DNA of 64,000 nt, from the NCBI GenBank assembly GCA_020746875.1, contig JAGTJL010000004.1, positions 310,001-374,000 of the forward strand. Reading direction: 5' to 3'. Within the stretch, counting starts at the first letter, position 1. Each line of letters begins with the position of its first letter. Positions 1-11,674 of this stretch are shown in pieces. This DNA is from Rhexocercosporidium sp. MPI-PUGE-AT-0058. Its lineage: Eukaryota > Ascomycota > Leotiomycetes > Helotiales. Below the pieces are notes generated by a model. That model saw only the letters and a program-made list of their open reading frames with translations. It ran no database searches and was not told the origin of the DNA. The position numbers and the translations under genes are program-made.

Positions 1-163
1 CATACCTTGAAGGCAACGGGTGTACGATTGGTATTTCTGATCTTGAGCGATTGCGACACCTCGGTGGTAAATGGCCCTGTTGCTTTGTCAGATTCCCCCT
101 GTGAGCAAAGGTAGCGTACATACGGGTGAAGGCAAGCTCGGTGGGTTCGATCTCTACAGACAT
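1..163 (-). CDS. SCS2: VAP/Scs2-type MSP-domain protein, 5' part only
   Basis: VAMP-associated proteins are ER membrane proteins that use an N-terminal MSP domain to bind FFAT motifs and hold membrane contact sites. Only the start of the gene is in the window. Exon 1 is 124-163 and exon 2 is 6-76, followed by a GTATG donor at the window edge. Exon 1 reads MSVEIEPTELAFT and exon 2 contains SLKIRNTNRTPVAFK, the typical first two strands of the MSP domain. The acceptor at 77-79 was chosen because it restores frame; a nearer AG gives a stop. The TM anchor and the rest of the MSP domain lie outside. It is divergent from the UBX gene at 781, with 617 bases between the two start codons. The family call is firm; orthology to yeast SCS2 is inferred. 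Confidence 0.85.
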   Translation of the reverse strand, partial: MSVEIEPTELAFTRMYATFAHRGNLTKQQGHLPPRCRNRSRSEIPIVHPLPSRY

Positions 164-780
164 GATTGCAGATTGTAGAAGGTATTATTGCAGCTGCCTG
201 GAGATTGGCAAAGTGGGTGGTATTTGTGTGAAAGCAAGGACACTCAGATCGAAGAGGTTGTCGCGGATATGTACCAGGCGATCTGGACAAAGAGGTAGTT
301 AGGAGAAGGAAGGAGAAGTGATTGTTGGCGAAGGCGAAGGAAGAAAAATATATCAGGTGCAGAGTCGTGAAAAGTGAAGTGGTGGTGGTGAGAGACAGTG
401 TTTGATTCACTCGAGAGTTTGTTCTTATTATTGTCTTGGTTGATTGATGTTGGTACGGGAGGGTGATCATGGACTCTCCCTCGTCGCTCTCCCCTTCGGC
501 TCCACCAACAGGTTCTTGGGCCGATGGTTCCTCGCTAAAACGTCATTCACCGGGGTGTCGCTAGCTAGACTGCAAGGGTGGGCCTAGTTGCCAAGACTCC
601 AGACTACTTTACCAATACCACCAGATACCATATTCATTCCATTCTGGACCGATTACCCCTCCGTAAATAAAAGCAACAGCTTCGAAGAGCTGCTCCACTT
701 CTCCCCTTACATACTCGACTACCCATTGACCACTTCGAACGTCCCAGAAACACTCCACTACTTCTTCCACAATACTCAAG
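164..780. promoter_or_regulatory. divergent intergenic region, SCS2-like / UBX gene
   Basis: This 617-base gap separates two start codons on opposite strands, so it must hold both promoters and 5' UTRs. There are short purine-rich and pyrimidine-rich stretches but no clear TATA box. No gene is seen. Confidence 0.5.
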
Positions 781-1956
781 ATGACAAACACCGATCTGGC
801 AGTCCTTTTGGACATGGGCTTCGACAAGGAGAGAGCAGAGCTGGCGTACAAGAAGACTGGGTCTTGTAAGACCCTTCAAATTTTCTTATTCTCTATTATC
901 TCCCCAATGCTAATAAGCCTCCTTACAGTGAACCCAGCCCTACAATGGCTCGAGGACAACCAAGACAAATCCTGGGAGGAGATCAGCGCAGCAGCCGCCA
1001 CCGCCGCCGAGGAAGAAGAGACCAACCCAAGCATCGAAGCCGCACCCTTGAAGGAAGGAGAGGTGGCACAGTCTCTGGTATGCGATATCTGCGGCAGAAA
1101 GTTGCGAAGTATGGCACAAGCTGAGGCTCATGGGGAGAGAACGTATGATTCCTTACCCCACTACAATGGAGGGGTAAATCTGGTGCTGACTGCGGGGTAT
1201 CTGTAGTGGCCATGATAAGTTCTCTGAGTCTACTGAGGAGATCGCGCCTTTGACTGAGGAGGAGAAGAAGGCGAGACTGCAGGAGTTGAAGGAGAAGGCT
1301 GCTGCGAAGAAGGCTTTGAAGGCCATCCAGGATAGAGAGGAGGCGAAGGCCAACGAGGTACAGACAAGCCCACATCCAGCATTTCTCCGAAGAATGTACA
1401 TCATAAGGCAAGCTGCTAACACTTTTGCCTTTGCTAGAAAATCCGGATGAAGTCGACAAAGGAGGTCCAGGATGCAAAGGAGAACCTAGCCAAGCAAGAG
1501 CAGATCAAGGCCGCCGCAAAGAAGCGCCAGGAGAAAGTCGACGATCTGGCAGCGAAGCGTCGTATTCAAGAGAAGATTGCCGCAGACAAGGAGGCACGCA
1601 GACTCAAGGCAGAGGCACAAAAGGCAGAACGTGAGGGTCGCGCTCCACCACCAGACCCAACACTTGCCGCCGCCGCGACCGCCCAAGCCAGCTCTAGTGG
1701 GGCCTCAGCGCCCAAGAAGGAGGTCACGGAAGCTCGTCTCAGACTTCAGACTGCAACTGGCGTTGTGATGAAGACTTTCCCGGTGGATACTACATTGTTT
1801 GAGGTCGCACAATCTCTAGAGAGCGAGAATGCTGGAGCTCCAGTTGAAAGCTTCACCATGACCTATCCCAAGAAGACGTTCTCCGGGGGTGTCGATTTCT
1901 CGAAGACATTGAAGGAGGCTGGCCTTGCGCCAAGTGCTGTATTGATCGTCAAGTAA
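781..1956 (+). CDS. UBA-C2H2 finger-UBX protein (UBXN1/SAKS1-like p97/Cdc48 cofactor)
   Basis: Four exons (781-865, 929-1142, 1207-1357, 1438-1956) encode 322 residues. The N-terminus is a UBA domain (LLDMGFDKERAELAYKKTG), normally a ubiquitin-binding helix bundle. Around residues 85-115 lies a C2H2-type zinc finger: CDIC, then His in AEAHGERT and GHD, spacing C-x2-C-x12-H-x5-H. The finger is split by intron 2 between the two histidines. A long Lys/Glu/Ala-rich charged coiled coil follows, and the last 80 residues are a UBX domain (ARLRLQTATGVVMKTFPVD onward) that docks on Cdc48/p97. Order and length match the UBXN1 group. The protein probably delivers ubiquitinated clients to Cdc48. All exon phases close, and the start codon sits directly before the UBA domain. 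Confidence 0.9.
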
Positions 1957-2797
1957 GCTCGATTGCACTTGAATCATACACGATGGCTTTACGATACTAC
2001 GACATCACGCAGACACATGTGGCACTTCTAATTCCTCCCTCTGCGCTTCTTCTCTTTTGATTACATGGCTGGGCAGGCATATCGGTGCATAGGCGGCGTT
2101 GGGAGAGCGGTCGTTCCATTTCTTTCTCTCTACTTAACTGTATCTCACTTGACTTATCAATCTCGTGTTCCTAGCTAGCGGAGTCGAGAGGTAACGATAT
2201 CCACTCCCTCTATACGTTAAGCTGATATCTATCTGCAATAGATAGACAGATGATTAGCTAGACACAACAAGCAAAGATCTTGTCAAGAGCGAAATTCCCG
2301 TTTCATTTGCAATTTGAAATATTGAAATCCTAATGTCTAGGTAGTGTTTGGGGTCTCAGTTAGTGAAGAGTAATAATATATCACTCGTCGAGCCACGAAG
2401 GTTAGTCTACTGTTAGCATAACCCACTGTAACACATCCATACTAACACGTTCTCACAGCTCGAAAGAATCTCTCTCCATTCCACTCCCTTACCCTCGCAA
2501 GCTACAAAGCTGCAAAAGTGCAACATCTATTCTTTTCATTTCTACCTATACCGCAAGCCAGCCAGCCATGCTATCCGCCTGCTCGGAGTCTTCTCACATT
2601 CATCCCACCAAAAGTCAAGCTAGCTATGCAATTCCAGCAGAGAGTCCTGTCAAGAGCTAAGGATTGTGCTCAATGTATAGTTTGAAAGTCCATCCATACG
2701 CCCTACGCCCCCAAAAAAAGCAAGATTAAGCACTCTGATAAAGATGACCCAAACGCCATCTCACGCGCCGTACATCCCCTTCCCAAAAGGATGGGAA
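1957..2797. other. convergent intergenic region, no gene
   Basis: The UBX gene and RAD52 end toward each other here, so the 840 bases should hold both 3' UTRs. An A7 run lies near 2712-2720. I see no convincing coding sequence. Confidence 0.6.
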
Positions 2798-4576
2798 TTA
2801 ACCATTCAAGCGCTGCCTCTTCAAATCCCCACCAGCATCAGAACCTATAGCACCATTAGGTGGTATATCATGCAGAGGAGCCCTCGAATCAACCGGCCTC
2901 TTCGACATCGTAGGCGGCTTGTACGAGTTCCTATTCATCATCGGACTCGGACTTCCAGGCGCACCGATCCTCCTCGCGTTGTCGAATTGCGGGTTCATAA
3001 TATTGGGGCGTCCTCCGGCCGGTCCAGGTCCAGATACACCTCCAGGAGCAGCGACGGCTTGGCTAGATCCAGGGATGTGTTTGAGATCTCGTGTTAGGGG
3101 CTTGGACGATTTGTGGTCAATTCCGGGTGTTTTGCGGATTGAGGGCGATTCGGCGTGGGGGTTGAAGACTGGTAAGTGGGCTGGAATAGCAGGAAGGGGG
3201 CCGTCAGTATTGCTTCCTTCGGGGAGCATTTGAGCAGCTCTGGCAGAAAAGAAGCCTTGGCCTTGCGGTGGGAGGGACGTGGTGTCGCTCTCGTTGGAGG
3301 AGGGTTTGTTTAGACGGGCTGGAGAGGCTGGTGCGGATGGTGGTCCATTACGGCTTGGTTGGTTCAGGACTCGTCCTGCTATGGGATTTGGTGGCGGCAT
3401 TGGTCGGGCTTGGGCATTTGCATCTGGTGGTGGGCGAAGCTGCTGAGCTGCTCCACTATTGGATCTTGTGTAGCCGCTGTTGGGAGTTTGGGGTTGTGGT
3501 GGTATATTGTTGTTTGGAGGTTGGCCTACTGGTCGCCCAGGAGGTGCTCGAGGGTGTGGATGATTGCCTTGAGGCCTGTTTTGGTTTGCATTTCCTACAT
3601 TGGGGGCAGCGTTTCCATTGCGAGCGCTATTAAAATGTTGTGAAGTCGGTGCTGGAGGCTCTGGTACAACTACTTCGTCTGGGTGAGAATCAGGATCAGC
3701 GACACTGAAGTCTGCTTCATCAAAGTCTGGATAGTGTGAGTAAAGGTTCAATATGAAGGGCAGAAAGAAACATACCTCCAAATTCATCATCTAAAGTGTC
3801 TTCGGATACTAGGCATATTATGAGCCAAGAATCCATTCGCTTAACATCCATCACTTACAGAGACTTATATTCCCAGCCATAACCTGGGGCTTCTCTTCCA
3901 ATTGCTTGATTTCCGCTTCCCTCTTAGGTGGCGGCGCAAAGGTAGAATGTCGATGTAACCTATCCGGCTCAAACTTAGACGATCCGACCTTCATTTTCGT
4001 AACATTCTTGACGTAGTCCTTGTCATAAAGACAATTCCCCAGAACATTGCCAAAGTTCTTCAGTGCTCTCTTCAGTCCATCTGTCGTACCCTCCTTCTTA
4101 GCCTTCTCAAAAGCCGCCGCCTTACCCTTCGCATTCTCCATGTGTCCATATCCGATATCCTCATGAAACGTGCCATCCCGAAGCGTAACCCGTACAATGA
4201 CAGACAACCCCAAGCTGACTTTCATGGACTGAGGGTTTTCATCTACGAAATCGACTTGAACGTCCATGATCTGGCTGGACCAGCCATTGAACCCAAAGAC
4301 TTCATTGGCAAGCTGGATGGACTTCTCCGCTGCGAGATAGTGTACTTTCTGGTTGGAGGGGCCGGTTCGAGAGGATATGTATTCTGGACCCAATTGCTTC
4401 TCCAGACGGGCTTGTAGGGTTGCGATTTCTTGGGCCGTGTAGGGCGACATCTGGGGTTGATGGGTTCGAATGGGTTGAGAGTTACCTTCCCGTTCGCGTT
4501 ATGCTGGTCGCCGGGTCTGTCTATGTCAGCATCCACATCAGAGGTCGTGAATTGGTTTTGCGACATACGCAGGCAT
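2798..4576 (-). CDS. RAD52: Rad52 homologous-recombination mediator
   Basis: Rad52 anneals single strands and loads Rad51 in recombinational repair. Exons: 4569-4576 (8 bases), 4486-4516, 3859-4450, 3776-3808, 2798-3726; about 530 residues. The N-terminal half has the family core (KQLGPEYISSR, ANEVFGFNGWSSQI, FHEDIGYGHMENAKGKAAAF, GLKRALKNFGNVLGNCLYDK). The C-terminal half is Pro/Ser/Asn-rich and low in complexity, as expected for the Rad51/RPA-binding tail. The start MPAPGDQH is the usual fungal one and requires the 8-base first exon. Between it and the core, the segment LNPFEPINP (usual for fungi, from memory) sits one base out of frame with MSPYTAQ. A 35-base intron (4451-4485, GTAACT...CCCAG) would fix the frame by removing it. 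Otherwise this is a single-base deletion, with translation possible from the ATG at 4450. Confidence 0.9.
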
Positions 4577-5349
4577 CTTGGGAATGGCAGATTAGCAAGA
4601 GAGCGGCGATTCCAGTGTCACATTGATCGTGGTGGTTGATGATAAGTTGTTGGGGTTGGTGGCGCGTCTGATGGTGGCCTACGCGTTGTTGTGAGGTTGG
4701 AACAGGCCTGAAAGACACGGAGTCACTGGGCCACTAGCCACAAGCTGTGGCGGTGCACAAGCCTTCACTTCGAGGTCACAAGCATCTCTGGGAAATAAAT
4801 TATTGCAACCTCGAAACTTGCTTGTTGAAACACTCTATTATTCACATGTGTAGATATCTGAAGTGTTTGATTGGTGGCCTTTTGTGGGATTTTGGGAGTC
4901 TAGTCAAGCCACTGAGAGGGCTACACATCAGCATCTCCAATGAAGCAACAGGAACCTTTTTCCGCCGTCACACATTCAGCGCTTAGTTGATATGCTCCAT
5001 TCTCATTCCCAATAGTCGCAGTCTAAGCTACCGACCCAGCTCGCTATGATAAAGAGTGTACGCCTAACATTAACAGCCTCCCTACAGTAAAGTGCCCAAA
5101 TGCAGAAAATGAAATCCATCCCAAGGCGAAAGCCAGAACTCCCAAAGCATGCCCCCAGGAAAGAGCCCAGACTTAAGGAAAGGGGAATCGTCGTAAGTTT
5201 CGTAAGTACTGCCGTAGTTGATGTATCGTATAAGCACAAGAACGCCGCGGAGTGAACTGCCGCCTTCTATTCCAGGAATTCCCAGGTATGGTGTGACAAT
5301 CTTCTCTCCTGTTCGATTATGTACGGGCGCATTCTAGTAACTCAGGAAT
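4577..5349. promoter_or_regulatory. RAD52 upstream region and Sts1-gene 3' UTR
   Basis: These 773 bases lie upstream of RAD52 and downstream of the Sts1/Cut8 gene, both on the minus strand. Small open frames here show no recognisable domain, and no clear promoter motif stands out. Confidence 0.5.
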
Positions 5350-6339
5350 CTACCACATCCCAACAGGGACAGGCATATTACCAGTAGCACCGTATGTTCC
5401 ATTCAGGAGTTGATTACGGATTGATCCGGGGTCGTTGGAGCTCGAGCTCATGCCACCCATCCAGCCAAGATTTGATCCAAGAGCATTCACAGCAACCTGC
5501 ATTCGTCCTCCACTTTGCTCATTGTGCTTCGAAAGTCGTTGATCCCATCCGCCGGAATGTAGCTGAAATCCTCCGCCTCGTTTCGATGCCTCACTGATCA
5601 CTATCGCCCAAGCCTTCGAGATCTCATCGTAAGCGTTGTCCTTGTGATGCTTGTGAGATTGGCTATCCCATTCGGGGAGATCGTGGATGACTTTGGTTGC
5701 ATGATCAAGGTATGTGAGGGATACGGTGGTTTGGTTCTCGTTTGGTGGAAGGTAGTGTGGTGTGAAGTCGGTCAAGGCATCGATCAGCTCGTTCAGTTGT
5801 TGCTTGACTCGATTGTAGGCGTAATCTGAACCAGCATTTCCGCCAAATGGGAATGCTTCTCGTAATTTGTCTTGATATTTCGATAACACATCGACTGTAG
5901 AATCAACGGATGGCCTAGGAGCTGACGAAACCACCTCGGAACCGATCTGGGGATGACGCTCGCATATTGTTTGGAGGACGGATCGTAGAGAATCTGCATC
6001 TAGTGTTTCGAGGAGACGAGGGAGAGCAAGGGGGCGGCCGGTGACTTCGTTGGCTCTGACTTTCTTCGACGGACGAGCAAGAGGACGAGCTGCAAAAGCG
6101 GGGGATGCTTGGGGCGAGATGGACATGCTATCATCGTAGCCATCGTCGTCGGCCTTTCGCTTTCGGGTGCTCATTCTGGACGAGGGGGTTTGGGGAGGAG
6201 CTGTTGATAGGATCACAAATTAGTAAAGGGGGCAGGCAGGAGGAGGTCGCACGTCCATACCTAGGTTTTGATGAGCGTCGTGGTGATGGAGCGGGTATTG
6301 ATTGAAGGACGACGGATGCGTTGGTAGCAAAACGTTCAT
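5350..6339 (-). CDS. STS1: Sts1/Cut8 nuclear proteasome-tethering factor
   Basis: Sts1/Cut8 anchors the 26S proteasome at the nuclear envelope/import path. Exon 1 is 6261-6339 (MNVLLPTHPSS...) and exon 2 is 5350-6200; 309 residues. The start MNVLL, a basic RKRKADDD nuclear-localisation stretch and the central helical core (LLETLDADSLRSVLQTICER, LTYLDHATKVIHDLPEW, AWAIVISEASKRGGGFQLH) match the family. The alternative start inside the exon 2 frame was rejected because the exon 1 splice gives the conserved N-terminus with closed phases. The C-terminus is Gly/Ser/Asn-rich. Likely essential and constitutively expressed; regulation is not visible. Confidence 0.88.
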
Positions 6340-8778
6340 CTTGGGTGTAGTTCGCTTTATGCTGCGAGGTAACTCGAGAATCGGGCCTCCAGCAGGCGAA
6401 GTGTTATGGATCGAAGGTGCTGGAGGTGGATGTAGATGTAAACTCGAAAGAGTCGAGAGTTCATGAAGGTGCTGAGTAGATTGATTTGGGGCTCGAGCTA
6501 CAGCTAGCCGAGACTAGTGGACGTCAACTTAGGCCCTAATCGGACGACAACAACAAAAACAACAAAGCCTGAATCACAACTACTTGGTTGCTTGCGGGAT
6601 GAGGGAAAGAGAGTGAACTCGCTTCGACGATTGCTTTTTGTTTCGGTGAATAGGGAGCCGCATGGTTTGTTTGTTTGTTTTCCTCTTATTATGAATTTTC
6701 GCCACCATTAATTTCTTCGATACGCCCCCACTATAATAGAAAGCCTCTGCGACTAGTCTGGTGTCAACAGCAACGAAACATCAGACATAAGGCAACCCAA
6801 GTAGCATATTAGTCCCAGTCACTATGAGCACACTTGAAGTGAATAATCTGCGATCTTTTGGGATCAATAGCCTGGACCATACGGAAAGACGAAGGCTAGT
6901 TCTGTTGTGCCAATGCAAAGGATGGAACAGGTGGGGGCGAGTCCGATATCTGTTCGCGAGCTTCACTCGAGGTAAGAAAGCCGCTCAAGGGGTCGAAACA
7001 CAGCTCCCAACTCTTTTACAAATGTCAGATAGAAACTCGAGATGGCGCAGACCTTATTGGACTTCTAAGGATACCTCCAAGCCAAAGTCTCGACTTGGAG
7101 ATGTTGGGAGAGGCACATCTGGTTGGTTAGACGATTCGAGGGACTGGGCAGTTGGCGCCAAAATTGCTCTATGTGGTTACTTTGATCAGTGAGAGACGAA
7201 GCGTGTATTTCGTTTTCACTCTCTAGTTCATTGACTAGATTTGGACCTGTTTTCGATGTCATCCCAACCTTAAGACGTACCCTGTCTCCGGATCACGATG
7301 GGTCAGGCACAAGTTCAACAACTTACCTGCCAAATGAGGATCTTTGGCTGCTACCTCGTCGTTCTGGGACGTCCTAGCCATTCCTTCAGTTGAAGCTGAA
7401 GTTCAAATGTACAATGGTACTGGAACGCAAAGATCCCCAAAACGAATATTCAGTGAATTTCTCAGAATTTGTGCTTTCAGGTATGAAAGTCTCTTCCCAA
7501 CGTACTCAGGAAAGATTCTGGGCAATCCTTTTAAACTGGGTTCTAGTTGAAGCCCAGCCAAGCTCATCATTTGAGGGAGGGCATATCTTAAAAGTGTGGG
7601 GGGTCATTATCATGGTCATGAGACGCGAAGTGTCAGTAATTAGAACAGCTTGTTGCCAACATCTTGTAAGAGATGGAAAAGTCAAAACTGGCTGTATTTC
7701 GTAAGAGTACAGTACAGTAAGTCCGTCCGATGTGCCACTCACGGTGCAATACTACTTCATCAACAAGCATCATCATTATCGCTTCAACAGTTTTCAGATC
7801 ACGAAATGCAAGTCTCATTCAGTCTCACCAACATCCTCGCGACCCTTGGTTCACCAATACCATCGCCGTGCCAGAATCACCTGGCATTTCAGACTGTCGA
7901 TGTCCTGCCCCATAATCAAGGATTCGAGAACGACCAGACTACTCGCAGCAGCCAGACAGGTGATTACTTCAAACAAATAACGGATGATTTTCAGGCTCGA
8001 AAGGTTCTGTTGTCTATTTACGAGCAGTTACCAATGGCTTGAGCCGTCACTGTTTTCGCTGATCTGTTTCCATACCATCAAAAAGTTCCATCTGGCCTTG
8101 CACCTTGTCATATTGTCGGCATGCCATCTTTCATTCAAGTTTCAGCGCGGACATCACATATTTTAATTCCCCTTTCAGACATTGCCATTGCCAATTCTGA
8201 TGTTGTACTTCGTCTTGATTTAGGCCGTTGCCAACATATCCCTATCTGTTCAAGTATGGGACTTTTCCTCACCCAATACCAGGCACATCGAAACGAATTG
8301 TTTCATTTCAAGAGAAAGCAATTCGCAGATTTTATTTGCACATTCCAATAGCAATACCTATTGCTGCTCAACCGCCAAAGAAGTTCCCGTTTAAAGTGGA
8401 CAGAGGAGGCAAATCTAGGTGATACTAGCGCGCACGCCATTCGCGCCAGTGCAAGCTTTTCTAACTCAACAGCCCTGGGCACCAACAACAGTTCACTTAA
8501 ACCGCAAGATTCCGCTAAAAGTCCCGTTTTTATCCCTCTCAAAACCGATTAAACTTCTGTCTTGTCCCTTTCGCTTAAGTCGAGATGCGAAAATCTCATA
8601 TTTTGTGACAAACAAGTACCACTGGTGGGGCAGCACGCAACTTGGCGTCAATATGATATATACCGGTATAAGGAGATGGGTAAGTCCAGGAATTATAGAA
8701 CTGGGCTCCAGATATCTCCTTCTTCTTTGAAGAAACGTCAACAAATACGCATTTCTTTTACATGTTGCTTGTTTCATC
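6340..8778. other. 2.4-kb divergent intergenic region, no gene recognised
   Basis: The gap lies between the start codons of the Sts1 gene (minus) and the UNC-93-like gene (plus). The first few hundred bases should be the Sts1 promoter and 5' UTR. Many short open frames overlap on both strands, but none shows domain-like sequence or good splice partners. A degraded gene cannot be excluded. Confidence 0.5.
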
Positions 8779-10340
8779 ATGATGAAGAGAACCGACACAC
8801 CGGTCGATGGCCAAGTGCACAACGACTCCAGTTCAGAGGAGGCAGGCCTTGCAGAGACGCAATTTAGTCAATCGAAGAGATTATGGTATCGATCAGTACC
8901 GTTCCAGATTGCTGTTGCGAGTGGCGTTTCTTTCACAGCTCCAGGAATGTGGGATGCATTAGGAGGACTTGGAGCTGGAGGTGCTGCTGAACCAGTAAGT
9001 GATACTTTCTTGCTTTCAGGATCTGCTTCCGCCAAGGTAGGGGATGTTGCAGGAACCAGATTCTAATATGTCACAAAAGTACGCCGTTTCAGCCGCCAAT
9101 GCCCTGGTCTACGGCCTCTTCTCCATCGTCTGCGTCCTCGCAGGCGCCATCAATAATCGCATTGGCCTCAAGTACGCTCTTGCTCTTGGAGCTATTGGCT
9201 ACCCTCTTTACGGAGCTGGTCTTTACACCAACAATATCCACCCATCCACTGGATTCTTGCTCTTTGGCAGCGCAATTTGTGGTATATCAGCCGGGTTCTT
9301 CTGGGCAGCCGAAGCAGCAGTCATCATCGGCTATCCCAGTCCTCACGAACGAGCTTTCTACCTTGCAATCTGGCAAACAGCAAAAGCATTGGGTCCAATC
9401 GTAGGCGGAGCCATCAACCTGGGTTTGAATGCAAACAGGTCAACAGCTGGATCGGTTGGAAGCACAACATACATCGTCTTCATCGTAATCATGTGTCTCG
9501 GTCTCCCGATCGCTCTCCTCCTGAGTCCAGCATCCAAAGTCTGGCGCAAAGACGGCACCAAAGTTATAATCAACAGACAGCCTACATACGCCGCAGAGTT
9601 CAAAGCCATGTGGAAGCAACTCACCTCACGCCGAATCCTGCTTTTACTCCCAGCTTTCTTCATCAGTTATTTCTACAACGGCTATAACAGCACGTTCTTG
9701 ACGCAGCACTTCACCGTTCGATCCCGGGCTTTCTCGTCCTTCTTCACGAACTTCTCAGGGATCTTCAGCTCTTTTTTGATCGCCGCTCTACTGGATCGTC
9801 AGTCTATCAAGATTAAGACACGAGCTAAGATCGCCTTCACATGTATCATCACCGTCGTCATCGGAACCTGGATCTGGGCCACGATCCTTCTGAGACAGTT
9901 CATGGATGCACCCGAGATGCCAGTATTTGACTGGTTTAAGGGTGGCTTCGGGAAATCATACGCGCTCGTCTTCTTCTGGTCTTTCGGTGGTCAAGCCTTC
10001 CAGCAGTTCCTTTACTGGCTCGTAGGTCAATATGCGACAGACATCTCGTCGCTGTCGCATGTCACAGGGATCTTACGTGGGTTCGAAGCACTAGGCCAGA
10101 CAGTAGCATGGGCGTACGTTTCCCCTTTCAACTAATGTGAGAAGAAGTTTGGTGCTAACTATCCACAGGATGCAGACAGCCCCGAACGCCAATGGATTTG
10201 CGAGTATTGGTGTCAATTTTGGAATGACGCTTCTCTGTATTGCACCCACTTGGATCGTGCTTTCGGAGCTGGAACACAGTCATGAGATCCAGGAGACGGC
10301 CGATGGGCATACAAACAAGATTGTGGATGACAGTAATTAA
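8779..10340 (+). CDS. UNC-93-like major facilitator transporter
   Basis: Three exons (8779-8994, 9080-10113, 10169-10340) give 473 residues. A hydrophilic N-terminus of about 40 residues is followed by the first membrane segment (FQIAVASGVSFTAPGMWDAL), a Gly/Ala-rich loop (GGLGAGGAAEP) and about ten more hydrophobic helices, with the TM2-3 loop INNRIGLKYALALG. The pattern fits fungal UNC-93-like/DUF895 MFS proteins, whose substrates are mostly unknown. The last loop (GILRGFEALGQTVAWAM) and a short acidic cytosolic tail end the protein. Two in-frame ATGs start the gene (8779 and 8782). It stands alone between long gaps. Family call is good; substrate is not predictable. Confidence 0.85.
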
Positions 10341-11674
10341 GTCTATGAATAATGTCGATCGATCTGGCTGTACAGTACTGTACATCGCAGAACAATAATA
10401 TCTAATCTTAGAACGCGGGTGATTGTATTTGATCTACCAAGGAAAAACTCGGCACTTCACTCTACTGGACCTTGGATATCTTGTGTCTGGGTGAAAGGCT
10501 GTAATGAGAACATAATCGAGTCATCGATCTCAGTTCCCACGAAACAGGAAGAAGGGAATCTCTCGGTCTATGTCGCGGCAGTAGAAGGTAGACAAGTGAC
10601 AGCTGTCTCGAGAAAAACCTCGAGAAAAGTCTCGATGTGGAGCTAGACTTGAAACGAAAGAAGATAGTCAGATATATGGCAACTTGACCAGGCCACGCCA
10701 GTGCATTGACTTTTATTCTCCATTTGATCGGTTCAGCCCCGATAGGAATACGAGGTAGACCATGGTCAAAATTCGGAAATGGCATTTCTCGCTTAAAGAT
10801 AGCATTTTCTCGCCAATAAACACAAAGGACGTCGAGAGGGGGAAGAGGTGAAATTGCACAACTTGAAAGCTCTCGGCCCATCTGGCAACATCCATAATAT
10901 TATTCCTTCTCCTCGCTTGCCTCACCGTTACGAAACGTACTTTCTCCACCATCCTTTGCATACAGTTCGCCTCAAAGAAAGACTGTTTAATGCTTCGGCC
11001 GTATCAGATCTTTCTCCCAGCACCCTTGCCACCGTTGTCACCAGCTCCTTCTAATACTAATACATGACACCGAATGCTCCTCAACATAATCTTATTTTAG
11101 GACATTATCTAACTCTTAGAAACTCTAGAGACTAACTTCTAACGCTCGGGGACATTGACTCCTCGACGCCTTCTAAACAATCACGATGACAGCAACACAG
11201 TGTTCCTCTTTACTCCCACCATCGATGCGCTTCTTAACCTCGATTTGTTGCTCTGTAGGACATTAGTCGTATGTGTACAACACGGGATAATCCGCACTCT
11301 CGCTTCTCAGTGTGAAAAGCAACAAGGGCAAACATCGAATACGGGGCCAAAGGGTTTTATATTCAATGAACTCGGAGATGCAAATCAAGACGTGACAAAA
11401 GATAATATACGAAGAATGGAACGTGTTTGCAAGACAATGCAATGGTGCTAGACACTAGAGCATTTAGCACGGATCCCTTGAGTTCAACATCCTGGGTCAC
11501 AGGGCTCTCAAGGTAGAGCTTGCAAGCTAATATATAAGTAGCCGTGACTTTTGGTAGCAGATCTAGATGCTATTCCTATGCTCCATAACCTCCAGCCAAA
11601 TGCAAGGTAATCCGCACATGTCATGATTCATCCCAAGCCAACCACTTCCCATTTCTCGCTAGGTGCCCATCCGT
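10341..11674. other. convergent intergenic region, no gene
   Basis: The gap lies between the 3' ends of the UNC-93-like gene and the Ski8-like gene. It holds a perfect 16-base palindrome at 10369-10384 but no credible coding sequence. Confidence 0.55.
10369..10384. repeat. perfect 16-base palindrome
   Basis: TGTACAGTACTGTACA reads the same on both strands. It starts 29 bases after the stop codon of the UNC-93-like gene. It may be a chance palindrome, a 3' UTR hairpin or a dimeric factor site. Confidence 0.8.

Noticed and set aside
983..1477. Long open frame on the minus strand opposite the UBX gene
   Set aside because: It is the antisense of a conserved coding region; its Leu/Arg/Ser-rich product is typical of shadow frames over Glu/Lys-rich coiled coils.
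3268..3643. Plus-strand open frames opposite the RAD52 C-terminal half
   Set aside because: They are antisense to the Pro/Asn-rich Rad52 tail and have no domain or splice structure of their own.
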